Shown here piece by piece: positions 17,465 to 26,569 of a stretch of DNA of 64,000 nt. A program made the position numbers and the translations under genes. Position 1 is the stretch's first letter. Every line of letters begins with the position of its first letter. This DNA is from Bacillus thermotolerans. GTDB taxonomy: Bacteria; Bacillota; Bacilli; Bacillales; Domibacillaceae. The notes under the pieces were generated by a model, which made no database searches, was not told the DNA's origin, and saw nothing but the letters and a program-made list of their open reading frames with translations. Where the stretch lies: NCBI RefSeq assembly GCF_000812025.2, contig NZ_JWJE02000005.1, positions 62,001 to 126,000 on the forward strand, given 5' to 3'.

Positions 17465-18142
17465 TTATACACTTTTCAAGAAGCCGCTCAGTAAATATCC
17501 AAAACTTTCAACGGAGAACTTCGAGCCGCCTAATTTTGCATATTGCTCTTTCACAAAATTCATGAGCTTCGGAGAAAGCTTTTTCGAAGCAATAAGAGGA
17601 TAGTATAACCTGTACCCTTCCTTTAAATGCTCCCAGCGTTCGTCATTTCCAGGCTCCATATACTCAGAAACGTCAATCAGCTTGATGGCGTCCCCCTGCA
17701 GAATAATGTTCTTCAAGTGTATGTCTCTCGGATTTAACCCTCGCGAACGAGCTTCCTCAATGGCCTTGTCCACCTGTTCAATGGCTTCTGGCGAAATATA
17801 AATCCCCTTAAGCAGACAGTCGTATAAGTTTATTCCCGATTCAAAACTAATAACAATAAATCCTTTTCCCGAACCATAGAAGACAGGGTAGTAAGGGGAG
17901 CCGGCTAACCTCTTATATGCCTGCTCCTCATTTCTCTGCTTTTGCTCCAACCCTTCAGCATATACTTTGAAAGCATATCGCGTATCCGCTGAATGAACAA
18001 ATACAGCTGCATCCGTACCAATTCCTACACATCGAAGCTCAGAAGGGATGAGTCCCAGCTTTACTTCTTGGTTTCCGGCTTCTGCTTTCACTTCCAGTGA
18101 CTGAATGAGCGGTACAGCATCCTTCCAATGAAATTCTTTCAC
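17465..18142 (-). CDS. Protein-kinase-like protein (YrzF type)
   Basis: This 225-residue protein has a compact Ser/Thr kinase fold. The likely ATP-binding lysine is in YAFKVYAEG. The catalytic loop reads RDIHLKNIIL (HRD-like Asp plus Asn), and the metal-binding position is in IKLIDVSEY in place of DFG. The length and pattern resemble the small Bacillus kinases YrzF and YbdM. Translation starts at the GTG at 18142. The gene is monocistronic and convergent with chrA. Its substrate is unknown. Confidence 0.75.
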   Translation of the reverse strand: MKEFHWKDAVPLIQSLEVKAEAGNQEVKLGLIPSELRCVGIGTDAAVFVHSADTRYAFKVYAEGLEQKQRNEEQAYKRLAGSPYYPVFYGSGKGFIVISFESGINLYDCLLKGIYISPEAIEQVDKAIEEARSRGLNPRDIHLKNIILQGDAIKLIDVSEYMEPGNDERWEHLKEGYRLYYPLIASKKLSPKLMNFVKEQYAKLGGSKFSVESFGYLLSGFLKSV

Positions 18143-18450
18143 TTAACCCCACTCTCTCTTATTACAGGCACTATGCAGGAATGAATTCTATTCTCCATGA
18201 ATGGAGCCTGCTTCATTTTCTTTTTTATCTTCTTTCTTATGAGCATTATATCCATCGTATGATTGACTTCGTACAATAATTGGCTTGATTATAACGAATC
18301 ATTCCCAAGTTATCTAACTGTACGAATGGATGAAAGAAAAGTTTAAAGAAAATATGAACACTTTATGAAATTATTCATGAAATATATTCCATGTATGGAA
18401 CATTGTAAAAGAAGGAGAAAAAACCCCCGCTTCAGCAGGGGTTAATGAAA
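18143..18450. other. Intergenic region with two CCAT-N2-ATGG palindromes
   Basis: No gene was found in this AT-rich stretch. Two small palindromes share the core CCAT-N2-ATGG: CTCCATGAATGGAG at 18193-18206 and TTCCATGTATGGAA at 18387-18400. The right end holds the terminator of the binding-protein gene. Confidence 0.35.
18415..18446 (-). terminator. Terminator of the ABC binding-protein gene
   Basis: The stem AACCCCNGCTT / AGCAGGGGTT is followed by a T run on the minus strand, right after the stop codon at 18451. Confidence 0.85.
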
Positions 18451-19455
18451 TTATTCAACGAATGTAATTTTCTTCTGTTGTTCTTCTGTAAATTGCACAC
18501 CGAGCAATTCAGCGGTCTGTTTGTTTACCATCAATTCCAGGTTCTCAGGAATACCTACTGAAATTTCACTCGGGGCTTTCCCTTTCAGAACCTCAACAGC
18601 CATTTCGCCTGTAGAATAGCCAAGGTCATGATAGTTGAGTCCATAAGAAGCGAACCCGCCTCTTTCCACTGAATCCCCTTCGCCCACGAAGGCCGGAATT
18701 TTTTGCTCGTTTGCTACTGTTAAGACGGACTCAAGGGCAGAAACAACTGTATTATCTTTCGGTACGTAAAGTACATCCATCCGTCCGACTAGTGATTCCG
18801 TTGCCTGCTTCACCTCAGAACTTGAAGAAACAGTTGCTTCGACTGATGTTAAGCCGTTTTCCTCTATCGCTTTCTTTGCACTCTCTACATTCACCACAGC
18901 ATTTTCTTCACCTGAATTATAGACAATGCCAACAGTTTTTGCTTCTGGAAAGAACTCTTTAATAGACGCAATGGTGTTTTTGATGGCATCTGGGTGTGTA
19001 TCTGATGTGCCCGTTACATTACCACCTGGATTTTCCATACTTTCTACTAGACCTGCTTTCACCGGATCGGTGATCGCAGTAAATAAAACCGGAATATCCT
19101 GAGTCGTTTGTGTGATCGCCTGAACACTTGATGTTGCAATGCCTAGAATTAAATCGTTATCGTCATTTACCAGCTTCTGGGCGATTGTCATGTTATTGTT
19201 TACATCGCCTTGAGCATTTTGGTAATCAATCGCTAAGTTTTCCCCTTCCTTATACCCCGCGTCTTCTAAAGCAGCGACAAACCCTTCTCTAGCTTGGTCT
19301 AAAGACGGGTGCTCAACCAGCTGAGATATACCTATGTTCACTTGCTCACCCGCTTGTCCGCCTTGAGCTTCGCCGCCGCTTTCTCCATCTGTCCCACTGC
19401 AAGCTGCCAGGAGCAGCAAAAGCCCCGCCAGCATTATTGATATCCAACTTTTCAT
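18451..19455 (-). CDS. ABC transporter substrate-binding lipoprotein (TrpX/PF04392 type), orphan
   Basis: This 334-residue lipoprotein has a lipobox (LLLAAC) and a glycine-rich linker. The binding fold is of the ABC_sub_bind (TrpX-like) family: NIGISQLVEHPSLD at the start, LILGIATSSVQAI and ITDPVKAGLVE in the middle, and the FASYGLNYHDLGYSTG signature near the end. Relatives bind aromatic amino acids or related ligands. Such proteins are normally encoded with a permease and an ATPase. Here a terminator follows immediately and no partner is nearby, so the permease must be encoded elsewhere or have been lost. The ribosome-binding site GGGGGAGG is strong. Confidence 0.9.
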   Translation of the reverse strand: MKSWISIMLAGLLLLLAACSGTDGESGGEAQGGQAGEQVNIGISQLVEHPSLDQAREGFVAALEDAGYKEGENLAIDYQNAQGDVNNNMTIAQKLVNDDNDLILGIATSSVQAITQTTQDIPVLFTAITDPVKAGLVESMENPGGNVTGTSDTHPDAIKNTIASIKEFFPEAKTVGIVYNSGEENAVVNVESAKKAIEENGLTSVEATVSSSSEVKQATESLVGRMDVLYVPKDNTVVSALESVLTVANEQKIPAFVGEGDSVERGGFASYGLNYHDLGYSTGEMAVEVLKGKAPSEISVGIPENLELMVNKQTAELLGVQFTEEQQKKITFVE

Positions 19456-19565
19456 AAAGTCCTCCCCCTCAATCCCTTTGTTTTTTAAAATTTTTCAAAA
19501 AAATTTATTTATTCAGATATTACCACCTTATAGAGACCCGCACAATCACCAATTCATCATTTGCA

Positions 19566-19604
19566 CAAAAAAGAAGCCAGAAGCGGACTTGTCAGCTCCC
19601 AGCC
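19566..19604 (-). terminator. Terminator after the YhfK-like gene
   Basis: On the minus strand GGCTGGGAGCTGAC pairs, with GU wobbles, to GTCCGCTTCTGGCT and is followed by TCTTTTTT. Confidence 0.7.
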
Positions 19605-19620
19605 ATGCATATTTTTATTA

Positions 19621-20265
19621 TTAAAGTGTTTTAAGTGCTTCCTTAATGGGTGTATCTCCTGATACAAGATCAAACGCTCGATTAAATGTATTTTCTTCAT
19701 CGAGAGCTGCGACAACTGTACGAGCTACATCCTCACGGGGAATAGCCGAGCGTTCCAAGTTTTCGCCAATGGTAACTTTTCCCGTACCCTCTTCATTCCG
19801 CAGCCCGCCTGGACGAACGATCGTGTAGGTCAAGCCGCTCGCTTCCACTTCCTTATCGGCATAATGCTTCGCTACATAATAAGGACGAATCGCTTCATTC
19901 CAGTTTTCCCTTCGATGAGCCTGCAGGGCACTTACAATAATAAAGCGGTCAATTCCTGCTTTTTTCGCTGCTTCCACTGTTTTAACTGCGCCGTCCAGGT
20001 CAATAAGAAGCGTTTTATCCGGCCCGGTGTGGCCGCCAGATCCCGCTGTGAAGATCACCGCGTCACATCCTGAAGCGGCTGCGGCAATCTCATCCACCGT
20101 TCCCTCAAGGTCCGCGATCTTTGTTTCCACGCCATCCTGTTCAAATACTTCTGCTTGCTCCTGCTTTCTAACCATCGCTCGTACTTCGTGTGTGTCACTT
20201 TCTTTTAGAAGCTGGACAATCGTTTTCCCAATTTGCCCGTTCGCACCAACAACGAATACTTTCAT
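19621..20265 (-). CDS. NAD(P)-binding oxidoreductase, YhfK-like
   Basis: This 214-residue protein has an atypical short-chain dehydrogenase fold. The nucleotide-binding motif GANGQIGK opens the protein, with VRAMVRK supplying the basic residues expected for NADP(H). A DAVIFTAGSGG strand and YYVAKHYAD with the Tyr-x3-Lys pair follow; TIVRPGGL is typical of the NmrA/YhfK group. The substrate is unknown. AAGGGG precedes the ATG. It appears monocistronic, with a terminator downstream. Confidence 0.85.
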   Translation of the reverse strand: MKVFVVGANGQIGKTIVQLLKESDTHEVRAMVRKQEQAEVFEQDGVETKIADLEGTVDEIAAAASGCDAVIFTAGSGGHTGPDKTLLIDLDGAVKTVEAAKKAGIDRFIIVSALQAHRRENWNEAIRPYYVAKHYADKEVEASGLTYTIVRPGGLRNEEGTGKVTIGENLERSAIPREDVARTVVAALDEENTFNRAFDLVSGDTPIKEALKTL

Positions 20266-20379
20266 CTTTGCCCGACCCCTTTCTTACATTCTTTGCCTCT
20301 TCTATTGTTTCAAAAGAGGGGACGGTTTTCAATTGTAGTGCTCAGCGTAAGACGGTTCGACTAAGAAAAGCCTCTCTCT

Positions 20380-20694
20380 TCAAGACACCAGCTTCAGCCC
20401 GATAGTCGCTCCGAGAACAAGTGCAATAAAGAAAATTCGTTTCCAGCTTTTTGATTCGCCGTATAGTGCCATGCCTAGAATTGCTCCTCCTGAGGCACCG
20501 ATGCCAGTCCAAACTGCATAGGCTGTTCCCATCGGCAATTCCTCCATAGCTAAAGCAAGAAAGAGAAAGCTCGCGCCAAAGCTCGCCAGCAACAACAGTA
20601 ACGACTGCCAATTTTTCTTTTCGTGAAGACGGCTGATCATAGCTACTCCTGTCATTTCAAACAAACCCGCCAGTACAAGATATACCCAGCTCAT
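20380..20694 (-). CDS. ykkD: Guanidinium exporter subunit YkkD (SMR family)
   Basis: This 104-residue small multidrug resistance protein has four membrane helices. The membrane-embedded glutamate is in the first helix ([12 protein letters not shown]), and the [12 protein letters not shown] signature is in the third. It closely resembles B. subtilis YkkD. It forms the second half of a paired SMR transporter with YkkC and overlaps the ykkC stop by 4 bases (ATGA), indicating coupled translation. The riboswitch upstream of ykkC identifies guanidinium as the likely substrate. Confidence 0.92.
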   Translation of the reverse strand: MSWVYLVLAGLFEMTGVAMISRLHEKKNWQSLLLLLASFGASFLFLALAMEELPMGTAYAVWTGIGASGGAILGMALYGESKSWKRIFFIALVLGATIGLKLVS

Positions 20695-21029
20695 GATGAA
20701 CGCTCCCCTTCCGCCTCATCAGTAACGAGCTTTAATCCCGCTACACCGACCAGCAGGATGGCAATTAGGATCAGCTTCTCCACTTTTACCGGTTCACCGA
20801 AGAGAAGAATATCTGACAACACTGTACCAGCCGTCCCCAGTCCCACGAATACGGCATATACTGTGCCGACCGGCAATTTATTTCCAGCCATAATTAACAA
20901 ATAAAAACTGATAAAGATTGCTGCGGCTGTTCCTGCCCATTCTAAAGCATGATCCGCATGCTTTAAACCGATGACCCAGCCTACTTCGAAGAAAGCAGCA
21001 ACCAGCACTTTCAGCCACTCCTTTGTCAT
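20691..21029 (-). CDS. ykkC: Guanidinium exporter subunit YkkC (SMR family)
   Basis: This 112-residue SMR protein has four membrane helices, the conserved glutamate in [16 protein letters not shown] and the signature [14 protein letters not shown]. Both are nearly identical to the B. subtilis YkkC pattern. It pairs with YkkD to form a heterodimeric proton-coupled exporter of guanidinium. Expression is controlled by the guanidine-I riboswitch and terminator directly upstream (21057-21190). GGAGGG precedes the ATG. Confidence 0.95.
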   Translation of the reverse strand: MTKEWLKVLVAAFFEVGWVIGLKHADHALEWAGTAAAIFISFYLLIMAGNKLPVGTVYAVFVGLGTAGTVLSDILLFGEPVKVEKLILIAILLVGVAGLKLVTDEAEGERSS

Positions 21030-21056
21030 ACTGTTCCCTCCTTCATTGATTCCACT

Positions 21057-21190
21057 AAAAAGCCCGGAAGATTACACAATTAAATTGTTGTAATCTCCCG
21101 GGCTTTTATCCCTCCGTGTCACAGCTTACCGCTGTGTGCTTTCTCTCGGTCCAGGCCGGCCATTGCCGCGGAACCCTAGAAAGCTAAGGT
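21057..21190 (-). ncRNA. Guanidine-I riboswitch (ykkC class) with terminator
   Basis: On the minus strand the class hallmarks appear in order: CTAGGGTTCCG, then GGACCGAGAGAAA, a variable hairpin ACAGCGGTAAGCTGT, then ACACGGAGGGATAAAAGCCC and GGGAGA. The last element also forms the 5' half of a terminator hairpin (CCCGGGAGATTAC / GTAATCTTCCGGG followed by a T run, 21057-21108). Guanidine binding should hold that segment in the aptamer and allow read-through into ykkC-ykkD. The aptamer ends about 45 bases past the stop codon of the upstream CDF gene. Confidence 0.95.
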
Positions 21191-21236
21191 TATTTATAAA
21201 TGGATGACACTACTTTATCAACATTCAGCTGCCTGG

Positions 21237-22214
21237 TCAAACATTTTTGGCTTCTCTATCCGCCGGATATGTCCATCTTGTTTTCCCATCATCTTCTATA
21301 ATCCCGAGCGTCACATCAGCCACATCTGACTCTCTCAGCAGACGATCCATGAGGCGGAACTTAATATCATCAGCCTCTGCAAGAGAAAGGCCTTTTGTCA
21401 GCTCGACAATCCCTTCTACATGATAGACCCGTCCTTCCTGAATGACCCTCAACCTGTAAATGTCAACTACATCTGTATCAGAAAGTAAAATGTCAGCCAG
21501 CCTTTTCTCCACATCAGCCGGCGCAGCCACACCAATTAAACCAACCATGTTGTCATAGCCGACCCGGAAAGCTACAAAAATCATCAGCAAGCCGATCAGG
21601 GTCGTAAAAATGCCATCCGCACTAAGTATGCCGAAAAACTGCGCAAGAATAATGCCTATTAGAGCGAGAATAGCACCAGACGTCGCGACCAGGTCTTCAT
21701 AAAACACCAGACGTGTAGGCGGCGAAGCTTTTGCTACATTCTTAAAGGCAGTGGTGAAGATATTTCCTGCACTTTCCGCTTTCGCTTCCTTTTTAATCTC
21801 TTTCATGGCTTTTACTAAGATAAATCCATCCACAACAACAGCTGCCATAAGGACGAAGAAGTTTAGCCAAAAATCACTTGACTCCTCTGGATGCTGAAGA
21901 AGCTTCCAGCCTTTCATAATTGTCTCGTAGGCCATAATGGTAACAACAATGACCGCAATCATACAGAATATATTTACAACTCTCCCGAACCCTGTAGGAA
22001 AGCGCTTAGATGGCTTCATCTCAGCCAGCGCACTTCCGAAATAAACGAACCCCTGGTTCACTGCATCTGCTAATGAATGCATAGCCGAGGCAAACATCGT
22101 TCCGCTTCCGCTAAGGGAGGCGGCGATGCCTTTTAACACAGCAAGCCCTGTATTACCTAGCGCAGCAATACCTGAAGAAGTATTCCCTTTCTTCATCAAT
22201 TGAATAAATCCCAT
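21237..22214 (-). CDS. Cation diffusion facilitator family transporter
   Basis: This 325-residue CDF/ZnT-type transporter exports divalent metal in exchange for protons. About five to six membrane segments are visible. A metal-site helix carries [13 protein letters not shown] (H-x3-D), and a second carries [17 protein letters not shown] (Glu-Asp), as in the ZNT9-like branch. A cytoplasmic ferredoxin-like domain follows (about residues 225-310; [15 protein letters not shown]). AAGGAGG precedes the ATG. The gene lies directly upstream of the guanidine riboswitch on the same strand, with no obvious terminator between. Some ykkCD transcription may therefore come from this gene's promoter. Confidence 0.88.
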   Translation of the reverse strand: MGFIQLMKKGNTSSGIAALGNTGLAVLKGIAASLSGSGTMFASAMHSLADAVNQGFVYFGSALAEMKPSKRFPTGFGRVVNIFCMIAVIVVTIMAYETIMKGWKLLQHPEESSDFWLNFFVLMAAVVVDGFILVKAMKEIKKEAKAESAGNIFTTAFKNVAKASPPTRLVFYEDLVATSGAILALIGIILAQFFGILSADGIFTTLIGLLMIFVAFRVGYDNMVGLIGVAAPADVEKRLADILLSDTDVVDIYRLRVIQEGRVYHVEGIVELTKGLSLAEADDIKFRLMDRLLRESDVADVTLGIIEDDGKTRWTYPADREAKNV

Positions 22215-22383
22215 ACTCTTCCTCCTTCCTATTTCTTTATTGGTTTACCCAAAGTTTTTTCTTTTTAATTCTTTTTCTCCTTACTTCCTCATTTTCTCTT
22301 TTATTATTGAAAGGAAAAAACAAAATAGTGAAACTATTCCTTTATTTATTGCGTATAGAAGGAAAAGAAAAGGGGGAAGAAAG

Positions 22384-23172
22384 ATGAACAACCATGAGAT
22401 TGATTACAAAATTTATGGAGATGATATGCAGTTCGTCGAAGTCGAGCTTGATCCAAGAGAGACCGTGATCGCTGAGGCGGGCAGTTTAATGATGATGGAA
22501 GACGGCATTGAAATGGAAACCGTATTTGGGGATGGATCCAATCAAGGAAGCGGCTTAATGGGGAAGCTTCTTGGTGCCGGCAAGCGAGTATTGACAGGTG
22601 AAAGTCTCTTCATGACGACCTTTACAAATGAAGGCCAAGGGAAGAAGCACGTGTCCTTCGCCTCGCCTTATCCAGGAAAGATCGTTCCTATGGATTTAAG
22701 CATGCTGAACGGTAAAATTATTTGCCAAAAAGATGCGTTTCTTGCAGCTGCCAAAGGCGTATCTGTCGGTATCGAGCTTCAGCGTAAGCTGGGCACGGGC
22801 TTCTTTGGCGGCGAGGGATTTATTATGCAGAAGCTGGAGGGTGACGGAATGGCATTTGTGCATGCTGGCGGCACAATCCATCAGAAAACATTGGCACCTG
22901 GTGAAGTACTGCGCATTGATACGGGCTGTTTAGTCGCTATGACAAGTGACATTGATTATAATATTGAAGCCGTACGCGGCATTAAAACAGCCTTGTTTGG
23001 CGGTGAAGGTTTATTCTTTGCTACCTTGCGCGGACCAGGTACTGTATGGGTACAGTCCCTTCCATTCAGCCGACTGGCAAGCCGCGTCTTTGCAGCCATG
23101 CCGCAAACGGGCGGTTCCAAAGGAGAAAGCGGGATCGGCGGCCTGTTCAACATGTTTAGTGATAACGACTAA
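22384..23172 (+). CDS. AIM24/TIGR00266 family protein
   Basis: This 262-residue protein belongs to the widespread AIM24 (TIGR00266) family, which has a beta-rich tryptophan-RNA-attenuator-like fold. Typical stretches are [19 protein letters not shown], the FTNEG segment and '[17 protein letters not shown]'. The biochemical role is not established. The start at 22384 follows AAGGGGG at 8 bases; the long in-frame extension back to 22240 has no ribosome-binding site and an unlikely composition. The gene is monocistronic, with a bidirectional terminator downstream. Confidence 0.9.
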   Translation: MNNHEIDYKIYGDDMQFVEVELDPRETVIAEAGSLMMMEDGIEMETVFGDGSNQGSGLMGKLLGAGKRVLTGESLFMTTFTNEGQGKKHVSFASPYPGKIVPMDLSMLNGKIICQKDAFLAAAKGVSVGIELQRKLGTGFFGGEGFIMQKLEGDGMAFVHAGGTIHQKTLAPGEVLRIDTGCLVAMTSDIDYNIEAVRGIKTALFGGEGLFFATLRGPGTVWVQSLPFSRLASRVFAAMPQTGGSKGESGIGGLFNMFSDND

Positions 23173-23194
23173 TCAGCACTTACCCATTAAAATA

Positions 23195-23240
23195 AGCCGT
23201 TTTCTTTTTTCGATACGAATAAAGGAAACGGCTGTTTTTT
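23195..23240. terminator. Bidirectional terminator
   Basis: AGCCGTTTTC / GGAAACGGCT is followed by TTTTTTATT. It lies between the convergent AIM24 and dioxygenase genes. Confidence 0.85.
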
Positions 23241-23241
23241 A

Positions 23242-24213
23242 TTAATCATCTAATACTAAAGGCCGTAAATTTTCTTCAATTTCCTGCCGGCGCGGTTCTA
23301 AAAACGGCGGAAGGGCGAGCCTCTCTCCCAGTGATTCAATAGGCTCATCCACATCAAATCCAGGCTCATCGGTAGAGAGTTCAAACAAAATATCGTTCAG
23401 CTCCCGGAAATATAGAGCCTTAAAATAATAACGCTCTACTTTGCCGGAATGGCGCAAGCCGCTTTCTTGCAACCTCTTTGCCCACTGGTCATAGTCTTCC
23501 ATCGTTGGCACCCGGAACGCCACATGATGAACGCTTCCTCTGCCCGGACGTTCTTTTGGAAGATCAGGTCTTGTCTCTACGTGTACTTCTGCGCCTGCCC
23601 CGCCTTTTCCCGTAGCAAATACCCGAATATCCGGGTGTTCCCCGGTAATGGATGGGTAGGAACCTTCCTCCCTGAAGCCCAATAGCTCTGTCAATACACG
23701 GGCCGTCGGCTCTGCGTTCGCCACTGTTAGCGTAACGGGTCCGAGCCCGATGATGCCATGCTCTTTAGGTACTTCGCTTTGCTCCCACGCTTCACCAGGT
23801 GCTACACCTTCCTCCTCATTATCGGCGACTAACACCATCCGTGTCCCCTCTTCATCCTGAAAAGCAAGTGTGTCACGCCCAGCCCGCTTCTTTACATCTT
23901 CATGGGAAACGTTCAGTTGTGTGAACCGCTCCTTCCAGTAAAGAAGAGAATCCGTATTTTTTACTCGCAAAGAGATAGATGAAATACTGGAAACCCCCGG
24001 ATACGTTCGTCCCGCCATCGGAATATCAAAAAAAGTGACTTCTGTTCCCGGGCTCCCATTCGCATCGCCGTAAAACAGATGGTAGGACCTGGTGTTATCC
24101 TGATTGACCGTTTTCTTCACGAGCCGCATACCAAGCACCTTTGTGAGAAACTGGTAATTCTTTTCTGCCTTTCCCGTAATCAAGGACACATGATGCAATC
24201 CTAGCAATTCCAT
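23242..24213 (-). CDS. Ring-cleaving dioxygenase, VOC superfamily (MhqO/MhqA-like)
   Basis: This 323-residue protein has two vicinal-oxygen-chelate modules (about residues 1-135 and 150-290). Metal-ligand histidines lie in GLHHVSLITG and SVHHVAFRVP, with a Glu in ILFELSTDEPGF. The family includes Bacillus MhqA/MhqE/MhqO, thiol-dependent dioxygenases that remove hydroquinones and catechols. GAGGGGAGG supports the ATG at 24213. It lies downstream of the WrbA-type quinone reductase gene on the same strand, behind an MhqR-like box at 25055. A quinone-stress role is inferred. Compare the paralogue at 38860. Confidence 0.88.
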   Translation of the reverse strand: MELLGLHHVSLITGKAEKNYQFLTKVLGMRLVKKTVNQDNTRSYHLFYGDANGSPGTEVTFFDIPMAGRTYPGVSSISSISLRVKNTDSLLYWKERFTQLNVSHEDVKKRAGRDTLAFQDEEGTRMVLVADNEEEGVAPGEAWEQSEVPKEHGIIGLGPVTLTVANAEPTARVLTELLGFREEGSYPSITGEHPDIRVFATGKGGAGAEVHVETRPDLPKERPGRGSVHHVAFRVPTMEDYDQWAKRLQESGLRHSGKVERYYFKALYFRELNDILFELSTDEPGFDVDEPIESLGERLALPPFLEPRRQEIEENLRPLVLDD

Positions 24214-24236
24214 CACAATCCTCCCCTCTATAACCT

Positions 24237-24262
24237 TAAAAAGCGGCAGCATGCCGCCGCCG
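24237..24262 (-). terminator. Hairpin between wrbA and the dioxygenase gene
   Basis: GCGGC-atgct-GCCGC followed by TTTTT on the minus strand follows the wrbA-type gene. Only about 25 bases remain before the next ATG, so partial read-through probably feeds the dioxygenase gene. Confidence 0.75.
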
Positions 24263-24281
24263 CATTTTATTTATCCTTTTC

Positions 24282-24953
24282 TTATTGCATGCCGTTCTTG
24301 ATTGCTTGAGTAACGGCTACCGTACGCTTTGCCTGATGCTTTACAGCTCCTTGAACATCTTCTACCATCTTTCCATTCTGGTCTACCGTCACGCTTGTTC
24401 CGTACGGATTTCCGCCTGCTCCGAAAAGAACGGGATCTGTATATCCAGGAGCCGCAATGATCGCACCCCAGTGCATCATGGATGTATATAATGATAGAAG
24501 TGTTGCTTCCTGTCCGCCATGCGGGTTTTGCGCAGAAGTCATCGCGCTGACCACCTTGTTCACGGTCTTCCCGCTGGCCCACAGGCCGCCCTGTGTATCA
24601 AGGAACTGCTTCATTTGGGATGGCATGTTTCCAAAGCGCGTTGGTACGCTGAAGATAATTCCATCTGCCCACTCAATGTCTTCAGATGTAACAACCGGTA
24701 CATCTTTTGTCGCTTCTACCGTTGCTTTCCATGCCTCATTGCCCTCAATAACAGATTCAGGAGCTAACTCTTGCACCTTAAATACTTTTACTTCTGCTCC
24801 TGCTTCCTTTGCTCCTTCTTCTGCCCATTTGGCTAATTGATAGTTTGTTCCACCCATGCTGTAGAAAATAACAGCTACTTTAACATTCGCCACTTCATTC
24901 ATCTCCTCTTCATTTTCATTTGATTTTCCAAAAAGACGGCTGAACCATCCCAT
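24282..24953 (-). CDS. wrbA: NAD(P)H:quinone oxidoreductase, WrbA type
   Basis: This flavodoxin-fold enzyme binds FMN and reduces quinones by two electrons, avoiding semiquinone formation. The FMN phosphate loop is YSMGGTNYQLA; the family motifs PTRFGNMPSQMKQFLDT and TSAQNPHGGQE follow. Two starts are possible. The ATG at 24953 (AGGTGG, 5 bases) gives 223 residues with a charged 20-residue extension. The GTG at 24893 is preceded by GAGGAG at 9 bases and would begin ANVKVAVIF, the usual WrbA start. The gene lies behind an MhqR-like operator and ahead of a hydroquinone dioxygenase. Confidence 0.9.
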   Translation of the reverse strand: MGWFSRLFGKSNENEEEMNEVANVKVAVIFYSMGGTNYQLAKWAEEGAKEAGAEVKVFKVQELAPESVIEGNEAWKATVEATKDVPVVTSEDIEWADGIIFSVPTRFGNMPSQMKQFLDTQGGLWASGKTVNKVVSAMTSAQNPHGGQEATLLSLYTSMMHWGAIIAAPGYTDPVLFGAGGNPYGTSVTVDQNGKMVEDVQGAVKHQAKRTVAVTQAIKNGMQ

Positions 24954-25054
24954 AGTTACCACCTGCATTCTGCAATTATTCAAAAACAGACAGTGTTAGG
25001 TTTCCCGTTCTATTTGTTAAATAAACGGTTATCCCTAAAACTCTTTAACTAATA

Positions 25055-25072
25055 TATCTCGAATTCAAAGTA
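25055..25072. promoter_or_regulatory. MhqR-like operator upstream of wrbA
   Basis: TATCTCGAATTCAAAGTA matches the left half of the B. subtilis MhqR box (TATCTCGAATTCGAGATA) exactly and 6 of 9 bases of the right half. It lies about 100 bases before the wrbA start. Confidence 0.6.
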
Positions 25073-25140
25073 ATTATAAGATAAGGCTCGAGCCTATGTC
25101 AATACGCTTGCTTGCAGTTATTTTAATTTTTCTGAATTTG

Positions 25141-25184
25141 TTCACAACAAAGACCGAAAGCAACAGCTTTTGGTCTTGTTGTGA
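25141..25184. repeat. Long imperfect inverted repeat
   Basis: Arms beginning TTCACAACAAAGACC and ending GGTCTTGTTGTGAA form a stem of about 20 pairs with one bulge. It lies 20 bases past the stop of the Bcr/CflA gene and may act as its terminator, although no T run follows directly. Confidence 0.55.
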
Positions 25185-25204
25185 ATAGCAAGGATTCCTC
25201 TTTA

Positions 25205-26425
25205 TCATCTGTGGCGGCATAGTATCACATAAGCCAAAATAGCTGAGAGATGACAAGCTGTCATGATCATACCCATCGGTAAAATCGTGCTGCCAGCGCC
25301 AATGCCGGCGAGCGGAGCGGCAAACGCGCCGAAAATATAAGGCATAAGGCCAAGAAGAGCGGAAGCGCTGCCCGCTGTCTTTTCTTTATCACTTAAAGCG
25401 AGCGAAAAACATGTTGTTGAGACAACCCCTACACTCGCCACAGCAAAGGCGAGCGGAATTAACACAGCCACAAGTGAAGCTTCTGCGGCAAGCATCCATA
25501 GGAGTGAACTGCTGCCGGCGATAGCCATCACCAGCCCTCCCTTTAGCAGCGTTCGTTCTTGGACTCTTCCCGCCAGCCTTCCTGTGATTTGTGTAGCCGC
25601 AACGATAGCCAGCCCATTTACCGCAAAGCATAAACTAAACTCTTGCGGAGACAGCCCATAGTAACCCTGCAGCACAAACGGCGAACCCGAAATATACGCA
25701 AACATCGCCGCTGTAACAAAGCCTTGGACAAAACAAAATCCCATGAATACTTTATCTGTCAACAGCATCTTAAAAGTATGTAGTGTTTGCTTTATGCCTC
25801 CACTGGACCGGTGCTCCGCTGACAACGTTTCGGGCATACCGGCAGTCACAGCGATAAAAGTAATAACACCAATAATGGCTAATACACCAAATACTCCTTG
25901 CCAGGACATAAAGGAAAGAAGCTGACCGCCGATAATCGGTGCCAAGATCGGTGCCGCTCCATTTACAAGCATAGTTAAAGCAAAAAACTTCGTTAATTCC
26001 GCTCCTGAATACATATCTCGAATAACCGCTCGGGAAATGACAATTCCTGCTGCTGCGGCAGCTCCCTGAACGAATCGCATGAAAACCAATCCCCAGATGG
26101 ACGGCATAACCATACATAAAATAGAAGCAGCAGCAAAGATGGACAGCCCTGCCATAAGCGGGCCTCTTCTTCCCTTTGTATCACTTAGCGGTCCTGCCAC
26201 AATTTGCCCCGCCGCAAGCCCTATAAGAAAGGCCGTCAAGCTCAGCTGGCTGATAGAAGCAGAGGCGTTTAAATCGTTTGCCAAGATGGGCAGTGCTGGT
26301 AAGTACATATCAATAGATAGCGGCCCGAATGCTGCTAATGAGCCAAGCAGCAGCACCATCCATAAGCGGTTAGGGTTTCCTGACACTTCCCCTCGTGCCA
26401 GCTGCCTCGCTGCAGACTGTTTCAC
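25205..26425 (-). CDS. Bcr/CflA-family multidrug efflux MFS transporter
   Basis: This 406-residue drug:proton antiporter has twelve helices (DHA1 subfamily). The Bcr/CflA signature is visible: GPLSIDMYLPALP at the first helix, AAGQIVAGPLSDTKGRRGPL (motif A) and QGAAAAAGIVISRAVIRDM in the fourth helix. It starts at the GTG at 26425 behind AAGGAGGAG. It is divergent from the LacI-type regulator, whose gene starts 145 bases away, so that regulator might affect it; no operator was seen in that spacer. Confidence 0.9.
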   Translation of the reverse strand: MKQSAARQLARGEVSGNPNRLWMVLLLGSLAAFGPLSIDMYLPALPILANDLNASASISQLSLTAFLIGLAAGQIVAGPLSDTKGRRGPLMAGLSIFAAASILCMVMPSIWGLVFMRFVQGAAAAAGIVISRAVIRDMYSGAELTKFFALTMLVNGAAPILAPIIGGQLLSFMSWQGVFGVLAIIGVITFIAVTAGMPETLSAEHRSSGGIKQTLHTFKMLLTDKVFMGFCFVQGFVTAAMFAYISGSPFVLQGYYGLSPQEFSLCFAVNGLAIVAATQITGRLAGRVQERTLLKGGLVMAIAGSSSLLWMLAAEASLVAVLIPLAFAVASVGVVSTTCFSLALSDKEKTAGSASALLGLMPYIFGAFAAPLAGIGAGSTILPMGMIMTACHLSAILAYVILCRHR

Positions 26426-26569
26426 ATTTTCTCCTCCTTGTCCCTAACGGTGGTATACCGTTTGCTTCTTTCATCATACCCCAATCCTATGCAGCAAACT
26501 ATCCCTTCTTCACTTCTTTCTTCAGGGTATCTCAGGTCGTGTATAATGAAGAGAAAGAGAGGTGTTCGT

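Noticed and set aside
22240..22383. N-terminal extension of the AIM24 protein
   Set aside because: The extension has a Phe/Ser-rich random composition and no ribosome-binding site; a good one precedes the ATG at 22384.
22640..22660. Second CACGTG motif as another parS
   Set aside because: The flanking bases do not match TGTT-N-CACGTG-AAACA; the motif lies within coding sequence.
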